In this document: positions 27,292-35,839 of the stretch, in pieces
How the letters are laid out: every line of letters starts with the position of its first letter
How positions within the stretch are numbered: the stretch's first letter is position 1
Notes under the pieces: model-generated
Databases searched by the model: none
What the model was told of the DNA's origin: nothing
The model's input: only the letters and a program-made list of their open reading frames with translations
DNA from: Lachnospiraceae bacterium
GTDB lineage: Bacteria > Bacillota > Clostridia > Lachnospirales > Lachnospiraceae
Assembly (NCBI GenBank): GCA_017437785.1
Contig: JAFRXH010000011.1
Location: 49,109 to 113,108 of the forward strand
Reading direction: 5' to 3'
DNA length: 64,000 nt
Translations under genes and position numbers: made by a program

Positions 27292-29129
27292 TCGTAATCT
27301 TTTCGGCGGCGGTCTTCACCGCACTTATACTGTATATAGCTTTGGAGCAGGATAAGAGGGAGCGCCTGACAGGTATAGCCTTCTTCCTGGCTACAGCCGG
27401 CGGTATCATCATATACGGTTTTTCTTATGCTACCGAAGGGCGGAATTTCGTAGAAGATGTTTCGGGAATGCTTAAGACCTTGGTGGATGTGGGCAGGATG
27501 TTCGTGGGTATGAACAACGAACCTATATTCGCAAAGATGTTAAATGACCGCGGATATCCCAGGGATCCGTGGTATCTGGCTTTCTGGGGCACGCATTTCC
27601 TGGCATATTATTCCATGGCCAGTGCAGCCATACTTACGCTGGGTAAAGGTGCGGCAAGAAAGCTGCAGCTATGGCTGTTAAATATACGTGATGTGGATCT
27701 GATCTACGGGATAACGGAAAGTTCGCTCAGTATGGGCAGACATCTGGCTGCAAACAGGCATGTGTCGGTAGTGTTTGTCGGACAGGCTACTGCAGCGCAG
27801 GAACTGGCTATCAGGCAGATGAAGGCCCTGCTTTTATCGGATGATATGTCTACGGAGCCGCAGGAAGGTTTTTTAGACTGCGTATCGATCTCGGAACGCA
27901 GGGGCAGGCTTAAGGTATTTGCAATCTCTCCCGACGGAGAAGCAAACTATAATTATGCTCTGCGCCTTATGAGACTCTTAAAAGCCGCAAAGGTACCGCC
28001 GAAGAACACGCAGCTGGTACTTTTAGGGCGTGAAGAACGGCACGGCAATGCATTGCAGGCACTGGGCGAGCATTACGGTTACGGTGATGCGCAGGTGTTT
28101 GACGCTGCCGAGCTTACAGCCAGACTGCTGATACAGAAATATCCTCTCTGCAATGCCATAGACTTTGATGAAGAGGGGCGTGCTACAAAAGACATGGAAG
28201 TACTGATGGTGGGCTTCGGCCGCATAGGCCAGGAGGTGCTTCGTAAGATAGTGGCAAACGGACAGTTCGAGGGCAGCAGGTTCAGTGTTGATGTTTTTGA
28301 TCCGGAATACGGTAAGTACGACGGCTTCTACCAGAAGAGATATTCGGCAATGCTGTCCGGTTATGATATCAGATTCCATGCCAAGGGCGGCAGGAGCAGG
28401 GATTTCTGCGCATATCTTGAGGAGCATGCTTTAAGCCTTACGTATATCGTAGTCTGCATAGGCGTGTCCCAGAAGTCTCGTGAGCTGGCAGAAGAGATCA
28501 TGGAACTGCTTGCCAAGAACGGACGCAATATCCCGGTATATGTGTGCTGCGACAGCAGCGTGGTATGCTATCATCCGCATGAAGAGAGTTCGACCTACAG
28601 CCTTCATGATCTGGAGACCCTTTTCGGATCGGATATGGATGCAAAGGCTATGGAGATCAATCACTTTTATCAGGATCCCGAAGGCTCTGTAAGGAAGCAA
28701 TGGCTTTCTGCGGATTACTTCAGCCGAATGAGCTGCAGGGCAAGTGCCGATTTCCTTTCGGCTTATATCGAGAGGGCCATTAAGAAAGATGCGGAAGAAG
28801 TTGATGATGAGATGCTCGAGATAATGGCAAGGACAGAGCATCTGCGCTGGAATGCTTTTCATTTCTCCATGGGCTATTCGCGTATGGAAGATGATGAATG
28901 GGAAAAGCGCGCCGCTGAATATAAAGCCCAGAAAGAGAGCGGGGAGAAGGTAACCGTACGTATAAGCAAGGACGCCGCAAAACGCCGGCACGCCTGCTTA
29001 GTCAGCTGGGATGAGCTTGATAAACTTTCAGAAAAAGAAAATGCTGTTACGGGTGGAGATGTTGATTACAAGCAGATGGACCGTGATAATGTCATTACGA
29101 TGATGAAGCTTCTCACCAAAGAAAAATGA
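27285..29129 (+). CDS. Filter-less membrane partner with Rossmann domains and RyR-like C-terminus
   Basis: The 614-residue protein starts inside the stop of the channel gene. It has three hydrophobic helices (about 2-19, 26-46 and 98-118) but no TVGYGD filter. The cytoplasmic part has two Rossmann-like units (about 125-270, and about 300-440 with GFGRIGQEVLRKI) and a C-terminal RyR-like stretch (about 525-600: TEHLRWNAFHFSMGYS, then RHACLVSWDELDKLSE). The shared architecture with the preceding protein suggests a heteromeric complex or a regulatory subunit. Glycine-rich nucleotide-binding motifs are intact in the second unit. No homologue with a known role comes to mind. Confidence 0.75.
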   Translation: MVVVIFSAAVFTALILYIALEQDKRERLTGIAFFLATAGGIIIYGFSYATEGRNFVEDVSGMLKTLVDVGRMFVGMNNEPIFAKMLNDRGYPRDPWYLAFWGTHFLAYYSMASAAILTLGKGAARKLQLWLLNIRDVDLIYGITESSLSMGRHLAANRHVSVVFVGQATAAQELAIRQMKALLLSDDMSTEPQEGFLDCVSISERRGRLKVFAISPDGEANYNYALRLMRLLKAAKVPPKNTQLVLLGREERHGNALQALGEHYGYGDAQVFDAAELTARLLIQKYPLCNAIDFDEEGRATKDMEVLMVGFGRIGQEVLRKIVANGQFEGSRFSVDVFDPEYGKYDGFYQKRYSAMLSGYDIRFHAKGGRSRDFCAYLEEHALSLTYIVVCIGVSQKSRELAEEIMELLAKNGRNIPVYVCCDSSVVCYHPHEESSTYSLHDLETLFGSDMDAKAMEINHFYQDPEGSVRKQWLSADYFSRMSCRASADFLSAYIERAIKKDAEEVDDEMLEIMARTEHLRWNAFHFSMGYSRMEDDEWEKRAAEYKAQKESGEKVTVRISKDAAKRRHACLVSWDELDKLSEKENAVTGGDVDYKQMDRDNVITMMKLLTKEK

Positions 29130-29140
29130 TCGTCCGCTAC

Positions 29141-29169
29141 TTGCTAAAACAATTATGTACGGATATAAT
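29141..29169 (+). promoter_or_regulatory. Promoter of the response regulator gene
   Basis: TTGCTA (29141-29146), a 17-base spacer, and TATAAT (29164-29169). The leader to the ATG at 29211 is about 35 bases and holds AAGGAG. Confidence 0.65.
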
Positions 29170-29210
29170 GAATTTTATCAAATATCAATCCGGAAGGAGA
29201 AAGAGATTTT

Positions 29211-30542
29211 ATGAAACACATTTTGATCGTTGATGACGACAGGATCAACATTGATTGCGCCAAGATAGCCTTGGGCGATCTCTACAAGCTTTCTACCTGT
29301 AACTCGGGACCTAATGCAATGAAGTTTCTTGAAACTACGATACCCGATCTTATCCTTCTGGATATCAACATGCCTTTCATGGATGGTTTCGAAGTGATAA
29401 GACGCATCCAGGCTGACGAGCGTACAAAGGATATCCCGCTTGTGATCCTCACAGCGGAGATAGGAGAAGAGATCCAGCGCAAGTGCAAGGAGATAGGTGC
29501 GCTTGATTATATCATCAAGCCTTTTGTACCCAGTGATCTGCAGATACGCATGGAGCAGGTATTCTTAAAGCTTGAGCGTGCGGGACATTTTGCAAATGAA
29601 TCGGTAGGTGCCAGGGATTATTCCCAGATCGACCCCCTTACCGGTGTTATGAATGCGCAGTCCGGCTGGGCACTTATCGACAGCAAGGTAAATGCAGGCA
29701 GCGTAGGAACGCTTATTTTATTCGGTGTCGATAACCTGAAGGCTGTCAATAACAATTTCGGTATGACTGCCGGTGATAACGTTATCAAGGCTCTTGCGGA
29801 TGTTATAAAGTTATATACCGATTCGGAAGATGTGCTTTGCAGGATAGGAGGCGATACCTTCCTGGTATATGTAAATACCGTTAAGGATAAAGACGCCATC
29901 GGACGCAAAGTAAAGGGCATCATCCAGGAGATGCATAATAAGCTGGCTGAGTACAGGATAGAGGGAAATACTTCGGTATCCGCCGGTATTGCGATGGCTC
30001 CGGAAGACGGTGACAATCTTCCGCTTCTTTACAATGCGGCAGATAAGGCTCTCTATCATGTAAAGCAGAACGGTAAGAATTCATATCATTTCTTCAGTGC
30101 ACAGGCAGCTACGGATAAAGGCGGTATCGCAAGCCTTGATGAGCTGTATGATAAGCTGCGCAGGACCGATGTTGAGACCGGCGCATATGTACTTGACTAT
30201 TATGCATTCCAGTATGTATTTAATTATCTCTGCCGTCAGGCCGAGCGTGGCGAGATCAAGCTGGAAGCACTGCTTTTGAATCTCCTGCCAGAAGAGGGAT
30301 ATCTGCCTTCGGCTGCTGAGATGGAACAGGCTATAGGAGTGCTCGACCAGACTCTCTTCAGTACGCTGCGCCGTTCCGATGTGAGCGCACGCTATTCCAA
30401 CAGACAGATGCTCGTGGCTCTGCCTTATAACGGTGATGTACAGATACAGCCTGTTGTGGACCGTATCGTAGGTGACTATGAAGGAAGGATGATAGGCGGA
30501 AAGATCCATCTTCAGATCTATGTTAAGGATATCCGCGGCTGA
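29211..30542 (+). CDS. Response regulator with two degenerate GGDEF-like domains
   Basis: Residues 1-120 are a receiver domain with acidic pocket DDD (8-10), phosphoacceptor Asp51 (LLDINMP), Thr81 and Lys103, so phosphorylation looks possible. Residues 138-296 are a GGDEF fold, but the signature is GGDTF (213-217): the catalytic Glu is Thr and the inhibitory RxxD site is lost. Residues 310-443 look like a second, more decayed GGDEF unit (LRRSDVSARYSNRQMLVALP, with YSNRQ where GGDEF should be). Diguanylate cyclase activity is therefore unlikely; a binding or scaffold role is inferred. No histidine kinase gene is adjacent. A strong terminator follows. Confidence 0.88.
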   Translation: MKHILIVDDDRINIDCAKIALGDLYKLSTCNSGPNAMKFLETTIPDLILLDINMPFMDGFEVIRRIQADERTKDIPLVILTAEIGEEIQRKCKEIGALDYIIKPFVPSDLQIRMEQVFLKLERAGHFANESVGARDYSQIDPLTGVMNAQSGWALIDSKVNAGSVGTLILFGVDNLKAVNNNFGMTAGDNVIKALADVIKLYTDSEDVLCRIGGDTFLVYVNTVKDKDAIGRKVKGIIQEMHNKLAEYRIEGNTSVSAGIAMAPEDGDNLPLLYNAADKALYHVKQNGKNSYHFFSAQAATDKGGIASLDELYDKLRRTDVETGAYVLDYYAFQYVFNYLCRQAERGEIKLEALLLNLLPEEGYLPSAAEMEQAIGVLDQTLFSTLRRSDVSARYSNRQMLVALPYNGDVQIQPVVDRIVGDYEGRMIGGKIHLQIYVKDIRG

Positions 30543-30568
30543 TAGCTGAAGGATACGCCCTTATTATG

Positions 30569-30600
30569 ACACAGGGGGAGAATACCCCCTGTGTTTTTTG
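30569..30600 (+). terminator. Rho-independent terminator
   Basis: ACACAGGGGG (30569-30578), loop AGAATA, CCCCCTGTGT (30585-30594), then TTTTTG. Ten perfect pairs followed by T-run. Confidence 0.92.
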
Positions 30601-30632
30601 GGAGTAAAGCTCTTAATAAAGGAATATTTTTT

Positions 30633-31493
30633 ATGATAAAGATAGTAATGCTGATCGCTTCTTTCCTGATCATTGTAACGGGACTTGTGATCGCACATTT
30701 TCTTCTGGGAAAAGCAAAAAAGCACACGTTCTTTGATGTGTTGATGATATATGTATATACGCCTGCCGCATTATGGTCGGCAGTATATTATGCTGTATGT
30801 ATAATCTATGCGGGCTTTAATCTTTCATGGGTATGGCTGTGGCCTCTGATAGCAGCATTCTGTGTTATAAGGATAATCATGTTAAAAGCAAGGCTTGAGG
30901 AGAGCAGTTTTCTGCGTGTTCCTAAAGCACTGACCGTGATCTACAGGATATGTTTTGCGGCAGGTCTGGTATTCTTTCTCTACATAGAGAGCTTTATAGT
31001 AAGGGGGATGACCGGAGTGCCTCCAAAAGGGCTGGAATACGTGATAGTGCTGGGTGCGGGACTTAAGGGCGATCAGCCTACCAATACGCTTATGGCCCGT
31101 ATAAGAAGGGGCGCGGAATACTTAAAGGAAAATGAAAACACCATACTGATCGCTTCGGGCGGAAAGGGCGCGGATGAGCTGATAAGCGAGGCTGAATGTA
31201 TACGGCGTAAGCTGGTCGGGGAATTTGCCATAGATGAGCGGCGTATAATACTTGAAGACAGATCAACCAGTACTATAGAGAACTTGAGATACAGCATGGA
31301 TATCATTGGAGATCCGGCTGCTTCCGTAGGGATAATAACAAACAGCTTTCATGAATACAGGGCGATGCAGATAGCCCTGAAAGCAGGATACGAAAATGTA
31401 AATAAGGTGCCGGCCACGACACTGCTCCCTGTAGGGATACATTATATGGTCAGGGAATTCTTCGGGGTAGTGGAGTTTATGTTCAGGCAATAG
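30633..31493 (+). CDS. YdcF/SanA-like DUF218 membrane protein
   Basis: The start is placed at ATG 30633 (nine bases after AAAGGA); an in-frame GTG at 30591 lies inside the terminator stem and is rejected. The 286 residues begin with four hydrophobic helices (about 2-22, 36-56, 58-74 and 95-115) and end in a soluble DUF218 domain: YVIVLGAGLKGDQPT, then ASGGKGADELISEAECIR, EDRSTSTIENLRYS and ITNSFHEYRAMQIALKAG. DUF218 proteins such as SanA and YdcF are linked to envelope integrity or vancomycin sensitivity, with unclear chemistry. Confidence 0.87.
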   Translation: MIKIVMLIASFLIIVTGLVIAHFLLGKAKKHTFFDVLMIYVYTPAALWSAVYYAVCIIYAGFNLSWVWLWPLIAAFCVIRIIMLKARLEESSFLRVPKALTVIYRICFAAGLVFFLYIESFIVRGMTGVPPKGLEYVIVLGAGLKGDQPTNTLMARIRRGAEYLKENENTILIASGGKGADELISEAECIRRKLVGEFAIDERRIILEDRSTSTIENLRYSMDIIGDPAASVGIITNSFHEYRAMQIALKAGYENVNKVPATTLLPVGIHYMVREFFGVVEFMFRQ

Positions 31494-31522
31494 AGTTTTT
31501 AGCAGGAGGAGCTTTAGCGATA

Positions 31523-32284
31523 ATGGCTACATATGTTGTTTCGGATCTGCACGGGCAGTATGGGATCTTCAGACAGGGTTTGAAGGCCATAGATCTTAAG
31601 GATGATGATATGCTCTATGTGATCGGTGATGTGATCGACAGGGGCGATGACGGGATAAAGATACTTGAATATATCCGGCGTCATAAGAATATGGATCTGC
31701 TGCTGGGCAATCATGAACATATGATGATCAATTCAGTGGATCCGGATGGCGGTGAAGAATGCGCGGGGATCGACACCGAACTGTGGATATACTTAAACGG
31801 CGGTCTGAATACCTATACCGATTACCTGAAACTTACGAAACGCAGCCGGAAGAGGCTTTATAACTGGCTGTGCAACAGATATGTGATAAGGACGATAGAA
31901 GTAAAGGGAAAGAAATTCTGCCTTACGCATTCGTATTATAACGAAAAGTGTGTTAACAAGCGCTGCCGTGAGCTGGATTACGATACCGTCTGGGAGATAG
32001 TATGGCTGTCGATGTTTAGGGATGATCCGTCCACACGCTGCGACGATGTATACAGTGCTCATAAGGAGTACAGTTTTATCACCGGACATGTGCCCGTGCA
32101 TAAAGTAAGGATGACCCACGCGGCGGATGAAGATTTTACAAAGCTTAAGCTTTATAAGCATTCCAATCTTATCGACATTGACGGGGGCTGTGCCTTCCAG
32201 GGACGCTACGGTGTTGAAAGCGGGGCACTGTTCCTGCGGCTGGACGATATGAAGGTATTTCCCATACCGATAATAACAGGATAA
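31523..32284 (+). CDS. PPP-type metallophosphoesterase (paralogue 1)
   Basis: The 253-residue protein has the complete metallophosphatase signature: SDLHGQYG (DxH, about residue 8), GDVIDRGDDG (about 37-46), GNHEHMM (about 63-69), and later histidines in THSYYNE and TGHVPVHK. It resembles small bacterial serine/threonine protein phosphatases of the PPP family (PrpE/ApaH relatives). The protein is clearly related to the one encoded at 51677-52477, which sits beside a protein kinase. It has no membrane segment. The ribosome site AGGAGGAG is 13 bases upstream. Target unknown. Confidence 0.88.
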   Translation: MATYVVSDLHGQYGIFRQGLKAIDLKDDDMLYVIGDVIDRGDDGIKILEYIRRHKNMDLLLGNHEHMMINSVDPDGGEECAGIDTELWIYLNGGLNTYTDYLKLTKRSRKRLYNWLCNRYVIRTIEVKGKKFCLTHSYYNEKCVNKRCRELDYDTVWEIVWLSMFRDDPSTRCDDVYSAHKEYSFITGHVPVHKVRMTHAADEDFTKLKLYKHSNLIDIDGGCAFQGRYGVESGALFLRLDDMKVFPIPIITG

Positions 32285-32333
32285 AAAAAGACCGGCGCAG
32301 ATCACGAAAGTGATTTTAAGTCGGTCTTTTTTA
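32285..32333 (+). terminator. Rho-independent terminator after phosphatase 1
   Basis: AAAAAGACCG (32285-32294) pairs with CGGTCTTTTT (32322-32331); an inner ATCAC/GTGAT stem adds stability. It is followed by TTATG. Confidence 0.85.
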
Positions 32334-32372
32334 TGTTATACTAAAATAGCGGGGAAATGGGTTTGATCCCCG
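32314..32372 (+). promoter_or_regulatory. Weak promoter and leader hairpin of the PHP gene
   Basis: TATACT (32337-32342) stands 17 bases after TTTTAA (32314-32319), partly inside the preceding terminator. The leader then holds a CGGGGA (32350-32355)/TCCCCG (32367-32372) hairpin before the ribosome site GGAGATAAGGG. It matches no riboswitch class I know. Confidence 0.35.
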
Positions 32373-32402
32373 CGAAAGAATGCAGCTTAGGAGATAAGGG
32401 AA

Positions 32403-33272
32403 ATGTACCGTTATGAAACACATTTGCATACCGTTGAAGGGAGTGCCTGCGGATGGACGCCGGGCAGTGAGTATCCGGCGATATTTAAGGAAAGAGGATA
32501 TGACGGGATATTCATAACCGATCATTTCTTTCACGGTAATACCAGACCTTCAAGGGAACTGCCCTGGGAGGAATATGTGGATGCATATATGAAGGGCTAT
32601 GAGGAGGCAAAAAAAGCCGGCGACGCGATAGGATTTAAAGTGTTTTTCGGGATAGAGGAGAACTTTGAGGGAGATGAATATCTTATCTACGGAGTGGACA
32701 GACAGTTTCTTCTGGCACATCCCACGATACCCAACTGGACCAGGGAAGAGATGATAAAGTGGGTGCATGAAGCCGGAGGCGCCGTGATGCAGGCGCATCC
32801 TTTCAGGGACCGTGATTATATCAAAAAGATCCATCTGTATCCGGAGGATATCGAAGGCATAGAGGGCATCAATACCGCAAATACCGCAAACGATAATCTT
32901 GCGGCGCTCTGCTATGCGCTCAGATACGGCCTGATGATACAGGCTGGGTCGGACACACATCATGCTCACGCTATAGGTGATATGAACGGCGGGATACTGT
33001 ATGAAGAACCCATAGAGTCCGAGGCGGATTATGCAAAGAGACTGCTGGCTGGAAAGAAACCTAAAATATTTTATCCGGAAGCGCTCTTTGAAGGTATGGG
33101 CGGCATCAATATAAAATTGCCCGCAGAGATAAGGCGCGGCGGACGCTGGGAGGATCTGGATGTAAGCGAGATAATGGAATGGGTTAATAAAGCGGGAGCG
33201 GCAGGCAGTGATAAGACATCGCAGCCTCAGGGCATCGTACACGATATAGTATCCGGACTGGGAGCTGTATGA
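32403..33272 (+). CDS. PHP-domain metal-dependent phosphoesterase
   Basis: The 289-residue protein begins YETHLHTVEGSACG, with the HxH metal motif, followed by GYDGIFITDHFF (DH), GIEENF (Glu ligand), MQAHPFRDRDY and the late HxH-type site GSDTHHAH. This is the full PHP metal site. PHP proteins include histidinol phosphatase, 3',5'-nucleotide phosphatases and exonuclease domains; which applies here cannot be told. It is soluble. The gene is 13 bases before a lipoprotein gene and may share its transcript. Confidence 0.87.
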   Translation: MYRYETHLHTVEGSACGWTPGSEYPAIFKERGYDGIFITDHFFHGNTRPSRELPWEEYVDAYMKGYEEAKKAGDAIGFKVFFGIEENFEGDEYLIYGVDRQFLLAHPTIPNWTREEMIKWVHEAGGAVMQAHPFRDRDYIKKIHLYPEDIEGIEGINTANTANDNLAALCYALRYGLMIQAGSDTHHAHAIGDMNGGILYEEPIESEADYAKRLLAGKKPKIFYPEALFEGMGGINIKLPAEIRRGGRWEDLDVSEIMEWVNKAGAAGSDKTSQPQGIVHDIVSGLGAV

Positions 33273-33285
33273 AGGGAGGAGGCAG

Positions 33286-34281
33286 ATGAGAAAGTATCTG
33301 TTGTTTGTGATAATGATATCGATGCTCATCATCGCAGGCTGTACAGGAAACGGGGGTGAAGATGTGAAATTCAGAGGTTTGTTCGGAGGCGGAAAAAATA
33401 CGGTAGGTGAGGATATCACATCGGATGATATCACGGATTTTTATTATACGGAAGAAAACATCAATTATGGTGCATACTACTTAAGATACCGCTTTTATAC
33501 CGAAGACGGAAAGCATTTCTTTTTTCATGAGAAAAGGGAACGTGTAAATGATTACGGCCCCTGCACCGAGGATGATACCATTGTTAAAGGCGAGATGGAA
33601 TTGGATGATGCGCAGTGGGATAAGTTTTTTGATCTGATCAGTGACGGAAAGGTCAGTGCAAGAAAAGACAGTGCGGAGTCCGGTGACAGCGGCCCCTGGT
33701 ATTATCTGTATTGGAAGGATGATAAGTCAAAGTACCAGGTATACAGTTTTGCTTCGGATAAAAAAGAGAGCGTATTAACCTCATACTGTGAGGAACTGGC
33801 AGAAGAATGCAGCGGCAGCATACCGCTTAGCGGCGAGCCGTCTATCGAACTGATCCGGATAAGATACAGCCCCGGATACAGTGATATGGACGGGGAACAC
33901 CATTCCATGACGATATACAGGGATGGTGAAGGAAAGTGGGTTTTTGAGAGTTATGACAGGAGCAACTACGAAGAGCCTGCTGTTACGACGATATATGAGG
34001 TATCGGATGAAGATATCAAACAGCTCGAGCTGTTTATCGATAAGTCGGATATAGAGGAGCTCTTAAACAGGGAGGAGAGTGATCTGTTTATAACCGACTA
34101 CAGCTCATGGGGGATCAACATCCAGTTTACGGATCTTGAAAGCGGTGATAAAACGGAGTACAGACTGGATGAGTACAGAGAGTACACAGATTATGATAAC
34201 AAGCTTATAGACAAGCTGATACAGCGTATCACCGGTATCAAGGGGGAAATGATATCGGAGACCGTTGAAGAAGATGAATAA
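33286..34281 (+). CDS. Putative lipoprotein of unknown function
   Basis: The 331-residue protein has a lipoprotein signal: a charged MRK start, a hydrophobic core, and the lipobox IAGC with Cys19. The mature part is acidic and rich in Tyr, Asp and Glu, with two similar beta-rich halves (about 60-170, and 180-320), both containing a short sentence of YYTEE/YRDGEGKWVFESYD type. No known domain is recognised. It lies between a PHP enzyme gene and a GH39 gene with short gaps, but nothing proves a shared role. Confidence 0.75.
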   Translation: MRKYLLFVIMISMLIIAGCTGNGGEDVKFRGLFGGGKNTVGEDITSDDITDFYYTEENINYGAYYLRYRFYTEDGKHFFFHEKRERVNDYGPCTEDDTIVKGEMELDDAQWDKFFDLISDGKVSARKDSAESGDSGPWYYLYWKDDKSKYQVYSFASDKKESVLTSYCEELAEECSGSIPLSGEPSIELIRIRYSPGYSDMDGEHHSMTIYRDGEGKWVFESYDRSNYEEPAVTTIYEVSDEDIKQLELFIDKSDIEELLNREESDLFITDYSSWGINIQFTDLESGDKTEYRLDEYREYTDYDNKLIDKLIQRITGIKGEMISETVEEDE

Positions 34282-34311
34282 GTAACAGATCATATTATGA
34301 GGAGGTATGAA

Positions 34312-35814
34312 ATGAGTGTAAAAAAGATCAAGCTGGATCCCGCAAACCGGGAAGTGTTCAATAACCGGGTTGATTACTGTGTGGGGACAGGAAGACTGGG
34401 ACTGGCACTGACGCAGGAGTACTTAAAGGAATTGGAATATGTCCAGAAGATGATAGGTTTTTCCTATATCAGGGGCCACGGGCTTTTTTCGGATGATGTT
34501 TCCATCTATCATGAATATAAAGAGAATGACGAGATAAAGGTCGAATACAATTATACATATATCGACCGTATCATAGACAGCTATTTAAAGCTCGATATAC
34601 GGCCGTACCTGGAGCTGGGCTTCATGCCTTCGGAACTCGCCAGCGGTACACAGACCATCTTTTACTGGAAGGGAAATACCACTCCGCCTAAGGATTATTC
34701 GAAGTGGACCGGTATGGTGGTAGCACTGCTTAAGCATCTTAAGGATCGTTACGGTGATGAAGTATGCACCTGGCCCATCGAGGTATGGAACGAGCCCAAT
34801 CTGCCGGGCTTCTGGTTTAAGGCAGATATGGAAGAGTACTTTAAGCTCTTTAAAGAAAGCTTTAATGCGATCAAGGCTTATGACGCGCGCTTTAAGGTGG
34901 GAGGCCCTGCTATATGCGGAGTCAGGGATGCGGAATGGATAAAGGCATTTCTTAAGTTCTGCAGGAAAGAAGGGATAAAGCCCGACCGTATCACCAGGCA
35001 TCACTATACAGTGGAGTTCCCGGAAAGGATCGGACATTACGATTATTCAAAGCTGGAAGACCAGGATATGCGTTTTGAAAATCTGCAGTCTACACGCGAT
35101 ATTGTTGATTCCTTTGAAGAATTCAAAGATACGCCTATCCATCTTACGGAGTTCAGCACCTCGTATACGCCAAAGGGTGTTATACACGATACCAATCTTA
35201 ATGCGGCATATCTGGCAAGACAGTTAAGCGGTCTGGGGGATGTGAACGAAGCCTATTCATACTGGACTTTCGGAGATGTTTTTGAAGAGCAGGGTGTTCC
35301 CAATTCGCTCTTCCACGGCGGTTTTGGTATGGTGGCTGCGGGAAATATACCCAAGCCCACATTCTGGACATTCTATTTCTTTAAGCAGTTAAAGCTCTTT
35401 GGCAGCGATTGCGTGTTTAAAGATAAGGAAGCCGTGATAGTAAAGAACGAAAAGGGATATGCAGGTATACTCTGGAATATAGATGAGGATGAGTATACCA
35501 AAGAGATAACGATCCCCGGAGCTGACTGTGAGGAATATACTCTCATCACAAAGACTGTTGATGAAGAATGCTGTAATCCTTTAAAGATATGGCATGATAT
35601 GGGAGAGCCGGCATATCCGTGTGAGGAACAGACCGAGCTTATAAAGAGCGCTGCACAGCCTCTTACACAGAGCAGTATCATAAAGGATACGGACGGCAGT
35701 GCGGTCATTGATATCCGTCTGGGAAAGAATGCGGTGGTATATTTTACGCTGAGCGAAAGAAAGCATACACCGGATCGCGGCTACGACTATGATAAGGTTC
35801 TGAATTTCCACTGA
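34312..35814 (+). CDS. GH39 beta-xylosidase
   Basis: The start ATG 34312 follows AGGAGG; an in-frame ATG at 34297 precedes that site and is rejected. The 500-residue enzyme has the GH39 barrel with acid/base Glu161 (IEVWNEPNLPGFW) and nucleophile Glu280 (HLTEFSTSY), and a C-terminal beta-sandwich (about 345-500). It lacks a signal peptide, so it should release xylose from imported xylo-oligosaccharides in the cytoplasm, complementing the GH10 protein at 23742 and GH31 at 38432. Confidence 0.94.
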   Translation: MSVKKIKLDPANREVFNNRVDYCVGTGRLGLALTQEYLKELEYVQKMIGFSYIRGHGLFSDDVSIYHEYKENDEIKVEYNYTYIDRIIDSYLKLDIRPYLELGFMPSELASGTQTIFYWKGNTTPPKDYSKWTGMVVALLKHLKDRYGDEVCTWPIEVWNEPNLPGFWFKADMEEYFKLFKESFNAIKAYDARFKVGGPAICGVRDAEWIKAFLKFCRKEGIKPDRITRHHYTVEFPERIGHYDYSKLEDQDMRFENLQSTRDIVDSFEEFKDTPIHLTEFSTSYTPKGVIHDTNLNAAYLARQLSGLGDVNEAYSYWTFGDVFEEQGVPNSLFHGGFGMVAAGNIPKPTFWTFYFFKQLKLFGSDCVFKDKEAVIVKNEKGYAGILWNIDEDEYTKEITIPGADCEEYTLITKTVDEECCNPLKIWHDMGEPAYPCEEQTELIKSAAQPLTQSSIIKDTDGSAVIDIRLGKNAVVYFTLSERKHTPDRGYDYDKVLNFH

Positions 35815-35839
35815 GCAGGTGATCTTAAAGGAGATTTAA

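Noticed and set aside
30591-30632. Upstream GTG start for the YdcF-like gene.
   Set aside because: It lies inside the stem of the preceding terminator, and the ATG at 30633 has the better ribosome site and begins the signal-like helix.
32343-32400. Leader hairpin before the PHP gene considered as a riboswitch.
   Set aside because: Only one short CGGGGA/TCCCCG stem, without any known aptamer core.
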